Assembly (NCBI RefSeq): GCF_007655135.1
Contig: NC_045128.1
Location: 24,088,811 to 24,152,810 of the forward strand
Direction: 5' to 3'
DNA length: 64,000 nucleotides
From: Punica granatum
Lineage: Eukaryota > Streptophyta > Magnoliopsida > Myrtales > Lythraceae
The notes beneath the pieces were generated by a model that saw only the letters and a program-made list of their open reading frames with translations, was not told the DNA's origin and made no database searches. How positions within the stretch are numbered: position 1 is the first letter of the stretch; each line of letters opens with the position of its first letter. Shown one piece after another: positions 35,433-47,260 of this stretch. The position numbers and the translations under genes were made by a program.

Positions 35433-38400
35433 TGTTGGGTATCCCTCCAATTTGGAGGAAGTTGGGCTCAAATTGTGTTGGGCTTTTATCAGGCTTTAAT
35501 AGGCCCAATGACCCACTTTTGTTAGGGTTTATTTTGTAGCACAGTGGCTGATCTGCAGAGAAGAACATAACATAAAAGTAGCAAAATACAGAGAGCAGCA
35601 GAGCAGAATTTCAGTCCGATCAGCTGGAGATCAAACCTCGATCGGAAGGGTAAACTAGGGGTGATCGGTTCCGGGTACCCTGTTTTTTTCATGATACCCA
35701 GACCCTACCCTGTAAGGGACCGGTTCCAAGATTTTGGAACCGGACCCTACCCTATTGAATCCTGGAACCGAAACCTACCCGGAACCTGTATTATACCACA
35801 GGTTCCGAGTGCCCTGTTGGAACCTGTAAATTTTTTTGTCTCGCTAAATAAAACCATAAATATCCCACCCATAATTAGGAGAGACTAACATCCCGTGAAG
35901 AAGGATAAAGAATATAACACAAATCACTTACTCTAGCTCGCATTGCAACGGCTCTACCTCTGCCAACTCCAAGTGCTGAGCTTTTACCCTTCAAAAAATA
36001 AGAGCGGATGTGAGTGAATATGAACAAGCAACTCGTTGGTGCAATCCTTACAAATCACAAAATTACCTTGATCCTAGATTCAAGGCGCTTCAAAATTGGA
36101 GCATTCTTCAACATATCTGGTATGACCATGAACCTAGAGGAACCAAATCAACCTACTCTTTCCAGCCAAGATCGCTAGTGTGATCAATGAAATTGAGATC
36201 CCTTCTCACTGATGAGAAAAATGGGAAAGATCTGCCAATAGAAGAAAAAGATTAGTGATTCACTGACTAGCCATCAACGGTAGTTTATAGTAAGACACAA
36301 CAAACTGAATGTTCAGAGATAATTTTATTTGTATTTAACAGCACTGAACAAAATGGAAGCGGAATGACCAAATGAAGCAGACTCCATAGTCTCCCCCTTC
36401 AATCGCCATTGCAACTATTACTTGTTACATTGAATACACAGAACTCAGACTTCGAATGTAAGGGCCAACAGATTATGTTATAATCTAACAAAAACTTCCA
36501 TTTAATGGCAGTATATCTCCCCCTCCATTGCTTTCACTTTTGCACCAGTTGAATATAAGAACAATAGGACATTCGGTGTTTGGCAGCAGATTATACGAAC
36601 CACATCAAGCATTTATTATGGTTGATAGTCAAACTAACAATCTTATTGCAGTGTAGTGAAACTAAAATGAACCATTTATGAACTCACTGCAATCCAAACT
36701 TTTCACAAAACTAGAATTTCTTTTAACTGATAATGTGGGTCCGCTAACACCATAGAAGATGCTTCAACTAATCATAAATTTCATTCCACCATCACAAACA
36801 GAATCTCTCACAGCAGTCGTATCAAATTACAGGCACGAGATATTCACCACTCTGAATTTTTTGTAAAGGGTCATAATATATTAGTCGCTAAAGGTTTTGC
36901 TTGAGCATCCATCCATAACTTGTCCAGAGATACCAGTCCTGAATTCAAACAATATCACCAAAGACAAATACCTCTCGCACAGAGATTACATTTATAAGCA
37001 CAGGCACATATCATTCCTAAAACACAAGAAGCAGCAAAAAACACTGCAAGTTGTCCAACAGAAATTCAACCAAATGGTAGGATATTGCCTCACTACAAGT
37101 TGCAATGAGTGAACAGGGCAGCATGAATGCTAAATATGAATAAAGCTAAACAAAGAGGAACCCAACCATCCATCATATTAAATGGTCATATGGAGTCATT
37201 TATGCCTATTACAAGGATGATGCCTTCATTCAGTTCAAATCGGGCCGATCAAATCATGAACAGTTACAAGTCGTCCTAACGTCCCAAACATAAATTCAGT
37301 TCAAATCGGGCCGATCAATCATGACCAGATACAAACCGTCTTAGCATCCCAAACATATGGTCCCACAGTAGGAACAGAAAATTGGCTATTTGTCATCCCA
37401 AATGGCTTTATCTTTCCTACTTATAAGCCAGCAGATCATATTCCAATCAAGAAAATCAACCAAACCGAAAAGATCCAAACTATCCAAATGGTGGCATACC
37501 ATCCTGTGTAATTAGTGGATAATCAGACGCGCTCAAGGTAATGAACCAGTCCCACTCGCTATCCACCTTCAACAGAACCGATGCAGCTCGGAGAGTGGAG
37601 GCGATATTAGATGCGCCCATGAAGTTAATCCGAGAGGAGCTGCGGGGGAGTACAAAGCCGATTTAGGGTTTTGACAATTGACAGTACAGACAGACTAACA
37701 AAGGCTATTCGATGGAGAGTCCAGAGGAGAATCTCACCGGGAGAGTCGGAGACGAGAGCGACGGAGAGGAGCCGGAGTGGAGAGTCGGAAATGAGAGCGA
37801 CAAAGAGGAGGCACCGAGGCAGGACAGAAGCTCACTGGGAAATGGGATCACGAGCACACTCGGAGACGAGAGGCAAGCGACGGAGAGGAGCTGGAGTGGA
37901 GAGTCGGAGACGAGAGACGACCGACGGAGAGGAGCTACAGCGGGAAAGTCGGAAGCGATTTGCACAGATGAAACTTACAGAGGAGAGGCGAGTCAGGCCC
38001 CCATTCCGGATTCCCGCTTGAGACAGAGACTAACTTTACTATTTTATTTTATTTTAGTAATTACCATCCGGTTCCGGATACCGATTCCGGTTCCGGTTCT
38101 AGGTCCCAGTAGGATGGAACCGGAACCGAAACTGGATGTCACCGGTTCTTTATTTTGATACCCGGACCCTTCCCTATTTTCAATACGAGCTACCCGAACC
38201 CTACCCTAACGGGTAGGTTCCGACCGGTTCCGGGTATACCCGATACTCGTGCACACCCCTAGGGTAAACGAACTCCGATTGTGACAAAATTTTGACAGAG
38301 GCTTCACGAAGTGTGGAGCTAAGTTCTGATCGGCCAGAATTTCTATTTGAGCTCTGTAGGTACTGTTTCAGCTGACTTTGTGAACCACCCGGTGTGGGTG

Positions 38401-38687
38401 ACGAATTTAGTGTTTGGATGATCCAAGAGAGTGTTTCTCTTGAGTTTGGTGATCCAAGGGTTTACCCTTGATGAAAGACATTGTATAACCTTCATTCATA
38501 GTGGATTGTTGATTCGGAGTTGGTCCCGTAGTTTTTCCCCACATCGGGGTTTTCTACGTAAAATTCTTGGTGTTCTTTTCTTTACTGCTTGTTGGTTGAT
38601 TTGATTAATTCCTATCTCGATTACACCAGTAGGGGAGGAAGATTAATCGTTGCGTTGTTGTTTGGTTAAGCACATCCCTTCCCAACA
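35433..38687 (+). repeat. Copia 5' LTR, split by a hAT element
   Basis: 35433-35655 and 38262-38687 together match the 640-bp 3' LTR. The matching stretch in the 3' LTR (gggtaaacgaactcc near 42925) shows the empty site. Confidence 0.92.
35656..38261. mobile_element. Non-autonomous hAT-type element
   Basis: It starts TAGGGGTG and ends CACCCCTA, with a perfect 8-bp duplication gggtaaac (35648-35655, 38262-38269). The empty site is preserved in the other copia LTR. Both terminal about 200 bp are rich in ggttccgg and gggtaccc-like motifs in opposite orientation. No transposase frame was recognised. The interior has a 64-bp duplication (attcagttcaaatcgggccg near 37230 and 37293) and a purine-rich repeat region at 37700-37960 whose long ORFs on both strands look like repeat artefacts. 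Confidence 0.9.
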
Positions 38688-38689
38688 AG

Positions 38690-38701
38690 TGGTATCAAAG
38701 C
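38690..38701 (+). other. Copia primer binding site
   Basis: tggtatcaaagc lies two bases after the LTR end. It matches the usual copia PBS complementary to initiator tRNA-Met, with one change from the common tggtatcagagc. Confidence 0.85.
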
Positions 38702-38742
38702 CTCGGGTTAAAGAAGTTTGAGTTTTTTTTGGTGTTTTCGAG

Positions 38743-39618
38743 ATGGAGGAGTCTACAGGATCTATGTTCAAGTTGAATGCAACCAACTACTCTATATGGT
38801 AGTCTCGGATGGAGGATCTTCTATTTTGTAGGGACTTGTACGATCCCATTGAAGGGGATTCCGCGAAACCTAAAGATAAGGATGACAAGGCTTGGGAACG
38901 CACAAATCGGAGGACTATTGGTTTGATTCAGCAGTGGATAGACAATAGTAGTAATCATCATGTTGCTCAGGAGACAAATGCAAAAGCTTTGTGGGATAAA
39001 TTGATAAATCTCTACGCGAGGAAGACTCTGCAAAATAAGGCCTTCCTCGTGAAGAAGTTGATTCATCTTCGTTACCAGAATGGAGGTGATATGGCTGTGC
39101 ACATGAGTAATTTCCAGGATATTGTTAACCGGTTGACGAACTTGGAGATAATACTACCTAATGAGTTGCAGGCTTGTCTACTTTTAGGGACTCTACTGGA
39201 TAATTGGGACACACTTGTGGTTGCATTGAGCAATTCTGTGCCAAATGGGAAGCTATCGTTGGCCACGATGACAGATAGTTTATTTAATGAGAAGACTAGA
39301 AAGAAAAGCTCTGGGATTTTCATTCGGTCTGATGCTTTGATTACTGAACAACGAGGGAGAAGTCAAAGCAAAAATTCATCTTCCAAGCATGGTAACTCAC
39401 GTGACAAATCGAGGGGTAGATCAAATTCGAAGACGAGGAAAGTGGTCACTTGCAATTACTGTGGAAAAGAGGGACATTACAAAAGGGAGTGTAGAGCTCT
39501 GAAGAAAAATCAGAATGGCAACGGTGAGAGCAAGAAGGAAAAAGGCACTACAGCAGTGGCATCTGATGGAGAGACCTACATCGTTTGTGATGAAGCCTAT
39601 GTGAATTTCACGTGTTAG
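38743..39618 (+). pseudogene. Copia gag, interrupted by a stop
   Basis: The frame opens at ATG 38743 (MEESTGSMFKLNATNYSIW) and is broken by TAG at 38800-38802. It continues in the same phase from 38803 to TAG 39616-39618. The main part has the UBN2-type gag region (GLIQQWIDNSSNHHV, FLVKKLIHLRYQNG) and a CCHC zinc knuckle CNYCGKEGHYKREC. In an active copia element gag and pol form one long frame, so both stops are inactivating. Product role would be nucleocapsid formation and RNA packaging. Confidence 0.88.
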
Positions 39619-40857
39619 GACTCTACCTGGGTTGTAGATACAGGTACCTCGTTTCGTGTCACTCCTCATCGGGATTTATTCTCATCTTACAGTATCGGGG
39701 ACTATGGTTATGTGAAAATGGGGAATGAACAGTCATGCAAGATTGTTGGTATTGGTGATATCTGTCTAGAGACTGAGCTTAGCTGCAAGTTGCTTCTGAA
39801 GAAGGTGAAGCATATTTCAGAAATTCACCTTAACCTAATCTCGACGAGTCAGCTTGATAATGAAGGCTACAGTAACGAATTTAGCAATGGGAGATGGAAG
39901 CTCTCCAAGGGTTCGTTGATTGTAGCATGGGGTCAGAAGACCGACACTCTCTACAGGTTGCGTGCCAGGCACAACTCCGGTCAAGTTAATGTTGCTGAGA
40001 ATTATCCTATCGAGATATGGCACAGGAGACTTGGGCATATCAGCGAGAAAGGTATTCAAATTCTTGCTAGAAAGCAGTCTTTGCCCATTAATGGTATGCA
40101 CTTGAGCACTTGTGATCACTGTTTAGCTGGTAAGCAGAGGAGAGTTTCTTTTGTTAGAAGTCGTCTCTCTGGATACGATCATATACTTGATCTTGTGCAT
40201 ACTGATGTTTGTTTCATGTCAGATAGATCTCTTGGTGGTGCTCTCTATTTTGTGACCTTTATAGATTATCACTCTAGGAAGGTTTGGACTTACCCTATGA
40301 GAACTAAAGATCAGGTGATTGATATTTTCAAGAACTTCCATGTAGCAGTGAAAAGAGAAACGGGCATAAAGCTTAAATGTGTCAGAGCTGATAATAGTGG
40401 TGAGTATAAGGGTCCTTTCGAGAACTATTATAGGACTCACGGTATCAAACTTGAGAAGACGGTACTAAAGACACCATAGCAGAACGGGCTTGCAGAGAGG
40501 ATGAACCGCACAATTGTTGAAAGAGTTCGTTGTATGCTTTCTCAGGCGAAACTGTCTAAGTCCTTTTGGGTCGAGGCAATGAGAACAGCGATTGATCTTA
40601 TTAATCTTACACCGTCAGTTGCACTTGATGGAGATGTACCCCAACAGGTGTGGACCGAAAAGGAAGTATCGTACAAGCATCTCAGAGTCTTCGAGTGCAG
40701 GGCATCTGTTCACATTCCTTTAGATGAAAGATCGAAGCTCGATGCCAAGGCAAAACAGTGCATCTTCTTGGGTTATGCACATGAAGAGTTCGGGTACAGG
40801 TTTTGGGACCCCGATAGCAGGAAGATCATCAGGAGTAGGGACGTTGTGTTTTTTTAG
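39619..40857 (+). pseudogene. Copia protease and integrase region, with stops
   Basis: Right after the gag stop, still in phase, comes the aspartic protease motif WVVDTGTSF (39628 on). Next is the integrase zinc finger (H...H...CDHCLAGKQ) and the core with DLVHTDVC and RADNSGEY. A TAG at 40477-40479 follows, and the core resumes as QNGLAERMNRT. A further TAG is at 40855-40857 after RSRDVVFF. The catalytic D, D and E positions are visible, but the frame is broken between the second D and E. Confidence 0.88.
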
Positions 40858-42696
40858 GACCAGACAATCGAGGATTTGCATAAGTTAGAGAAGGCCAAAG
40901 TAAGCAGTCGTCACGAGATCTTTATTCCTATACCGGTTGATGTAGAGCATCCAGTAGAAGAGGTACCTGATGAGTATGAAGAAACCATGACTTGGGGTGA
41001 GATTCCTTAGGTAGATGATGATGTGATTGCGGATGATACAGGCTCGCAGCTGTAATTAGAGCCTGCAGATAATCTACCTAGACGATCTGACAGAGTAAGA
41101 CGACCTTCTACAAGATATTTGCCTCATGAGTATGTGCTACTGACTGACGGGGGAGAACCTGAGTGCTATGATGAACACAAGGAGCACTGGTTGAAGGCGA
41201 TGAATGAGAAGATGAACTCCTTGTCTGAAAATCACATGTATGACTTAGTGAAGCTACCACAAGTAAGAGAGCATTGAAGAACAAATGGGTCTACAGGTTA
41301 AAGACAGAGAACTCACAACCTCGATACAAAGCTCGATTGGTAGTAAAAGGTTTCAACCAGAAAAAAGGAGTTGACTTCGAGGAGATCTTCTCGCCCTGGT
41401 CAAGATATCATCTATCCGAGTTGTTCTCGCATTGGCAGCTAGTCTGAATTTGGAGATCGAGCAGCTCGATGTAAAAACAGTTTTCCTGCATGGTGACTTG
41501 GAGGAAGAAATATATATATGGAGTAGCCTGAAGGATTCTGAGTTAAAGGTAAGGAGCATTTGGTGTGCAGGCTGAGGAAGAGCTTGTATGGGCTTAAGCA
41601 AGCACATCGACAGTGGTACAAAAAGTTTGACTCTTTCATGTTGAGCCACGGCTACACACGGACAATTTCAGATCATTGTGTGTTCGTGAAACAATTCTCA
41701 GATGGTGATTTTATCATTTTACTGTTATATGTGGATGATATGTTGCTTGTTGGTCATGATATGAGCAAGATTGCAGACTTGAAAAAGGAGCTCAACAAGT
41801 CCTTTGCTATGAAGGATTTGGGACCGGCGAAGCAGATCCTTGGGATGCATATTTCTCGTGATAGATCAAGTGGAAAACTTTGGCTTTCTCAAGAGAAGTT
41901 CATCGAGAAGATTTTGGATCGGTTCAACATGGGTAATGCTAAACCAGTTTCATCACCACTTTCTCATTTCAAACTTAGCTCGAAGCAATGTCCTACATGT
42001 GAGAAGGAGAAAGAAGAGATGAAGAAAGTTTCTCACTGATCAGCTGTAGGAAGTTTAATGTATGCCATGGTCTGTACAAGGCTAGATATCGCTCATTCTG
42101 TTGGTGTGGTTAGTCGTTTTCTCTCAAATAAGGAGAAAGAGCATTGGAATGCGGTTAAGTGGATCCTGAGGTATCTCAGAGGAACATCCAAGGTGTGTTT
42201 ACACTTTGGCACTGGTAAGCCAGAGTTAGTGGGCTACACGGATGCAGATATGGCAGGAGATATCGATTCCTGGAAATTCACTTCGGGATACTTGATGACT
42301 TTTGCAGGGGGAGCTATCTCATGGCAATCAAGGCTTCAAAAGTGTATCGCTTTGTCTACCACGGAAGCCGAATACATTGCGGTGACTGAAGGTTGCAAGG
42401 AGATGTTGTGGTTGCAAAAGTTTTTGCAAGAGTTGAGCTTGAAGCAAGAAAGGTATGTTCTACACCGTGATAGTCAAAGCGTCATTCATCTTTGCAAGAA
42501 TCTCACTTTCCATTCGAGATCGAAGCATATCGATATCAAGTTTTATTGGATTAGAGATGTGTTAGAGTCCAAGCTGGTGAAACTAGACAAAGTGCACACT
42601 GATGAAAATGGAGCTGATATGATGATAAAACCTCTCGCTTGGGAGAAACTTCATGTTTGCCGAAGTATATCCGGTATGCTTAAAGCCTCCAAATAG
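40858..42696 (+). pseudogene. Copia RT and RNase H region, with stops and frameshifts
   Basis: The frame continues with TAG 41008-41010 and TAA 41053-41055, then shifts phase around 41255 and again before 41560. The RT core is clear in 41560-42039: LRKSLYGLKQAHRQWYKKFD and LLLYVDDMLLVGHD. TGA at 42037-42039 precedes MYAMVCTRLDIAHSVG, then the copia RNase H signature LSTTEAEYIA and RSKHIDIKFYWIRD. The end lies just before the polypurine tract. Confidence 0.88.
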
Positions 42697-42712
42697 TCGG
42701 GAAATGGGAGTT

Positions 42713-43352
42713 TGTTGGGCATCCCTCAAATTTGGAGGAAGTTGGGCTCAAATTGTGTTGGGCTTTTGTCAGGCTTTAATAGGCCCAAGGACCGACTTTT
42801 TTTAGGGTTTATTTTGCAGCACAGTGGCTAATCTGCAAAGAAGAACATAACAGAAAAGCAGCATAATACAAAGAGCAGCAGAGCAAAATTTCGTCCGACC
42901 AGCTGGAGATCAAACCTCGATCGGAAGGGTAAACGAACTCCAATTGGGAGAAAATTTTGACAGAGGTTTCACGACGTGTGGAGCTAAGTTCTGAACGGTC
43001 AGAATTTCTATTCGAGCTCTGTAGGTGCTGTTTCAACTGACTTTGTGAACCACCCGGTGTGGGTGACGAATTTAGTGTTTGAGTGATCCAAGAGAGTGTT
43101 TCTCTTGAGTTTGGTGATCCAAGGGTTTACCCTTGATGAAAGACATTGTATAACCTTCATTCATAGTGGATCATTGATTCAAAATTGGTTCCGTGGTTTT
43201 TCCCCACATCAGGGTTTTCCACGTAAAATTCTTGGTGTTTTTTTCTTTACTGCTTGTTAGTTGATGTGATTAGTTCCTATCTCGATTACACTAGTAGGGG
43301 AGGAAGATTAATCTCTGCGTTGTCGTTTGGTTGAGCACATCCCTTCCCAACA
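42713..43352 (+). repeat. Copia 3' LTR
   Basis: 640 bp with TGTTGGG...CCCAACA ends. By eye it differs from the 5' LTR at several percent of positions and carries the uninterrupted hAT target site. Confidence 0.92.
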
Positions 43353-43904
43353 ACAAGGTGTCAAATGGAGATTATTTTAAGTGGTGTTTGAACAAAGATG
43401 AGATAGTTATAGGACAAAATGAAAATGACACAAATAATTTTGCATTGTATTAAGACAATGGACTGTAAAGAAGTTCGTGGGAGGTATTGGAAGCCCCGTA
43501 ATGGTGCTTTGTTAATTATTCTCTAAATTTATGTTCACAAATCATAGGAATCGAGGAGATTGAATTCTTGCACCCTGAAGGCTCAACCCACTGAGTTATC
43601 TTTCTTGGAGTTGTCCGTGAATACTCTATTCCCTTGTGAAATGATATATATACATTTACATATATATATATATATATATATTATATGAATACAAAAATTA
43701 TACGGAATGTTAGCAAAAGGAAATATTGTGATAATTAGGAAATAAGAATTTGATATGCATATATGAGGTGAGATGGCATAGTTGCAATTGATTAGGTGGT
43801 GATAATCTTATTTTGCTTGTTTCTTTATGGCTATGTTGCTTGGTTGTGCTATATATTACTTTCGTGGACTAATTGTGATTGTGTATGTTAACGTGACTTG
43901 GTTG

Positions 43905-44140
43905 ATTATAGGCATGGGACCGCTGGATCTGGCTGATTACAAAATGGGCCAGAATAGTCGCTGGACTCGGCGGAATATAAATTAGGACCTGATCGGCCAC
44001 TAGATCCGGTGGAATATAAAAGGGGTTTGATCGGCCTCTGGACTCGACGGGATATAAAAAGGGGCCCAATCGGCCGTTGAACCCGTCAGAATATAAAAAG
44101 GGGTCCGATCGGCTTCTAGACTCGGCGGAATGAGGTCAAC
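43905..44140. repeat. About 40-bp tandem minisatellite in copy B
   Basis: Five to six degenerate units of the form gatcggccnctggacycggcggaatataaaaaggggt. Homologous arrays lie in copy A (about two units near 32490-32570) and copy C (48787-49005). Confidence 0.8.
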
Positions 44141-44850
44141 TTTTATCGCCAGAGGTTAATAGGCAGCCCCGACTTATGAGATATGTTTATGAGGACATGC
44201 GAATAAAGTATTTGAGATGTGAGGGATCACGATACAGTCACAACTCTGTTGCAAGGAAATGCAACCCCATGGCTATATTAATTGGTTGTGTTGTATATTG
44301 TTTATTTGGTCTGATTGTTGGAGATGTGATGATTGTTGAGATTGTCTGAAGTGTTCTATGAAAATCGTATTGTTGTTGAGGCTTGATTTAGTCAGTATAT
44401 GGGGGTTAGGTGGTGCTAAGTTAATGATTAATTCTAATATTATTTTATGGTTATAAAGATAATTGATTGTTTAAGAATGAATTTAGTAAGTATTTGTATA
44501 TATTGTATAATATGCTGTGTTGGTGAATTAAATGAAGGACTTGGGTACACTAGTATTATTTACATGAACAATTGGTCGATTAAAAATATATTTATGACTT
44601 AATATTAATTATTTTACTTTGCAATATAGTACTCACGGAGATGCAGCTCACACCCTGCATATATTTTTCAGATGACTTAGGAGTTAGACTAGCAGCACAT
44701 AAGAACTTTTTGGATATTGGGAATCAACGAAAGGATTTTTGCAGTTAGACCTTAGTTAGTTAATAAGTATTCTTTTAGTATAAAATATATCGAATATGTT
44801 ACTACCCGAAACTTTTAGTTAATTTGTTTAGTGATATGGCCCTCTAGGAA

Positions 44851-44883
<33 letters not shown>

Positions 44884-45013
44884 GTGAAAGCTTACCGGAT
44901 GGCTTTTATATATTGGAAAATTTATGAAAAATAGGTTTTTATATAAATAGTTATGTGATAACGGATATCGAGAAAATTTAGAGAAAACTCTGCTAAAATT
45001 TCAAGTCATACCA

Positions 45014-45360
45014 GGCCGCCTAATGAGATGTTCAGCGAAAACTTGAACCTTCACCAATATGTGAAAATTGCTTTGTCTAGTGGAGTTGAAGAACTTGTAC
45101 GTCCGAACCTTCTTGAGGAAGGACAAACTGTAGAGGTGAGAGTGAAGCACAATGCCCGACCTTTAGGAAGCAGCGGAAACAGCAGAGTCATCAAGTGCTT
45201 GATTTCAGTACTTCGAGTTGGAGTAGCTTGTGGCAGTGAACAGCCAAGGGAAAGAATAAGTGATGCGGTGGCTAACCCGAACTCAATCAGGAGCAAGCTT
45301 GTGGCAAGAATAGATATAAGTGATGTAGTTGAGGTAATCAACTATATTTTATTATTCCTT
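45014..45360 (+). pseudogene. LRR receptor-kinase pseudogene, downstream part
   Basis: Continues the exon cut at 34318. AGGCCGCCTAATGAGATG encodes the RPPNEM segment that follows GKR in LRR-XII kinases. Then come LNLHQYVKIAL, LEEGQTVEV, a CLISVLRVGVACGSEQPRER segment and DISDVVEVIN, the usual C-terminal kinase lobe and tail. Residue order near the end is partly duplicated (SDAVANPNSIRSKL before DISDVV), so this end is rearranged. No intact product is possible, since the upstream kinase lobe and the LRR region are absent. Confidence 0.85.
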
Positions 45361-46739
45361 CATCTTAATGTGCAGCTTTTGCGGGAAATGGAATGGCAAA
45401 GTGAAGTGCATCTTAACCAGTGGGTTAAGATGCTCGGTGAAAATTGAGATTATGTACCTTCCTTCCAACTTTCTTGAGACAGCTTCATGTGTCAAATTGA
45501 GATGTATCGCAAACCTGATACAAGTTCCTGGAGTAAAACCATAAACAGGCATGTTGAAACGGGATAAGCAACTTTGGTAGTCTCATAATACTCTCTCACT
45601 CTTCTTGTAATTTCTTTAGCACGGAATCGTGCTCCCTAAAATATTAATCGTTCTAGAAGATAGTGTGAAGATGTGTCTCGTATTGAGACTTCGGGAGACT
45701 CAAAAAACGCAATAGAACAGAGAACAGAGCACAGAACTCTCTGCTGAAAATTATATAGAGCGAGAGGAAGAAGAAAAGAAAATCTAGGGTTCTAGATTTT
45801 GGAGCTTTGGGGATTCTTCGAGCAATTGATCGTTGTGCACGTGTATCTCCCAATTCTTCATAGTGGACTTCTCCTACTCTACACCGTGGATGTTTCTTGC
45901 TTTGGGTGTTACCACGTAAACCTCGGTGTCTTGATTCTCCTTCGTCTCTCTACTTTGTTGTTGTTGTGTTGTTTCTGCATTATTAATGCTACTGCTGTAA
46001 CAGATAGGTTTCAGAATTCTTTTATTTAAGAAGAATCAGCGACTTGTCGGGGGTAAACAATTATACCACTTTTATGGTGATGCAATAACTTCTGAATGAA
46101 GACATATTGCCTGACTTGGAGTCAAATATAACAAGTTAGAATGGACTTGGAATTTCTTTCACACTGACTGAATAATCTTCTCGGTCGCCATTCCCTCACA
46201 TACCAAGGTATAAATGTGTTCTGATGAGAGCAATTTCTTGCTTGTTTCATTCTTTACAGCCATGAGATTTCGCAACTAGTTTTTACAGACTACATGCTAT
46301 GGAATCTTAGGGAGAACCGTGGTTAGATGAGCAAGAAGCTCGAACTTCTAATGGGAAATATGACTCTAAAGTTCAGTTAGTTGGTGCCAGCCCCCTCAGG
46401 TTTGGTTTTCCAGCTCCATCTACTGTTTTTTCTTTATTATTATTATTTATTTATTTTTATTTTGGCCAGTCTCCATCTGCTGTTGTTATTTGACCATTTA
46501 AATGACTTCGACTTTCAAGGCACGGGCACGGTTTCGTGGAAACGTTGTGCGTTAAATTTAAGGACAGATGAGCCAGTCTTCAGTGAACACCGCTGGTATG
46601 ATTCCTTGCAATAAAGTTACATAGGAGAAGGCAAAGATTCTTAGACAATGTCTCGGAAATAAAACAGGAGAAACATTAATGATGAGGGGCGATATAAAGA
46701 TCGTATACCAAATGCAGAGTAAATATAATTTTGTCGGAG
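45361..46739. other. No gene; possible copia LTR remnant at about 45600-46010
   Basis: The stretch with ctctacaccgtggatgtttc, accacgtaaacctcggtgtc and an end at ctgtaaca resembles the 3' part of copia LTRs. Its other end and internal sequence were not found. The remainder is T-rich and featureless. Confidence 0.3.
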
Positions 46740-46774
46740 TTGGGATTGTGAGACCTGACAAATTTCGCACACAT

Positions 46775-46814
<40 letters not shown>

Positions 46815-46875
46815 CATTACATAAATCATATTTGCTTTATAGGTGGCATTTTCAGACATATATTTATATAGAAGG

Positions 46876-46910
<35 letters not shown>
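46775..46910. repeat. AT microsatellites
   Basis: Two (AT)n runs, about 46780-46808 and 46878-46910, lie inside copy C near its start. Confidence 0.9.
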
Positions 46911-46913
<3 letters not shown>

Positions 46914-47183
46914 TTATTTTTCTTTTCTGCAAGTGCTTTGGAACAATTGGAAAAAAAAATAATAAAAAGAAATGGAAACAAAAAAATGATTTGATTAGGG
47001 TGTTGACTTCTTAATGACGGAACTTGCCACAACAAATCCACTCTTCTCCCTCCGTTCTCTTCTCCACCGCCTCTTTACTGTTTTTGTTTTTGTTTTTTTT
47101 TAATTTATTGAGTTTAGCTTGTTGGGGCTTTTGGGTTCAAAGGGAAGAACGGAGGTGCGGAGGAAGAAAAGCGGCGAGAGAAG

Positions 47184-47185
<2 letters not shown>

Positions 47186-47256
<71 letters not shown>
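47186..47256. repeat. (GA)n microsatellite
   Basis: About 35 uninterrupted GA dinucleotides inside copy C, at the position of the GA-rich segments of copies A and B. It produces spurious long Glu/Arg and Ser/Leu frames. Confidence 0.95.

Positions 47257-47260
<4 letters not shown>

Larger units (their letters stand above)
35433..43352 (+). mobile_element. Degenerate Ty1-copia retrotransposon (TNT1/Tork-like)
   Basis: LTRs of 641 bp (35433-38687 after removing the hAT insert) and 640 bp (42713-43352) both have TGTTGGG...CCCAACA ends. The PBS is tggtatcaaagc and a polypurine tract gggaaatgggag is at 42699-42710. acaaggt occurs at 35424-35430 and 43353-43359, though two extra t separate it from the left LTR. 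The LTRs differ by several percent, so this insertion is old. Internal order gag, protease, integrase, RT, RNase H is copia type. Confidence 0.92.
34319..45011 (+). repeat. Long TG-start repeat, copy B, split by a copia element
   Basis: It starts tgtgtgagacccg and ends ctaaaatttcaagtcatac. About 2.8 kb remain after removing the copia element at 35433-43352. The short repeats gaggc (34314-34318) and caggc (45012-45016) flank it. Taking it out with one aggc copy restores the kinase codons GGG AAG AGG CCG CCT in phase, which defines the insertion point. Confidence 0.75.

Noticed and set aside
37671..38158. ORFs of 116 and 148 aa with RSGESE-like repeats
   Set aside because: Repeat-derived frames on both strands inside a hAT element; no recognisable protein.
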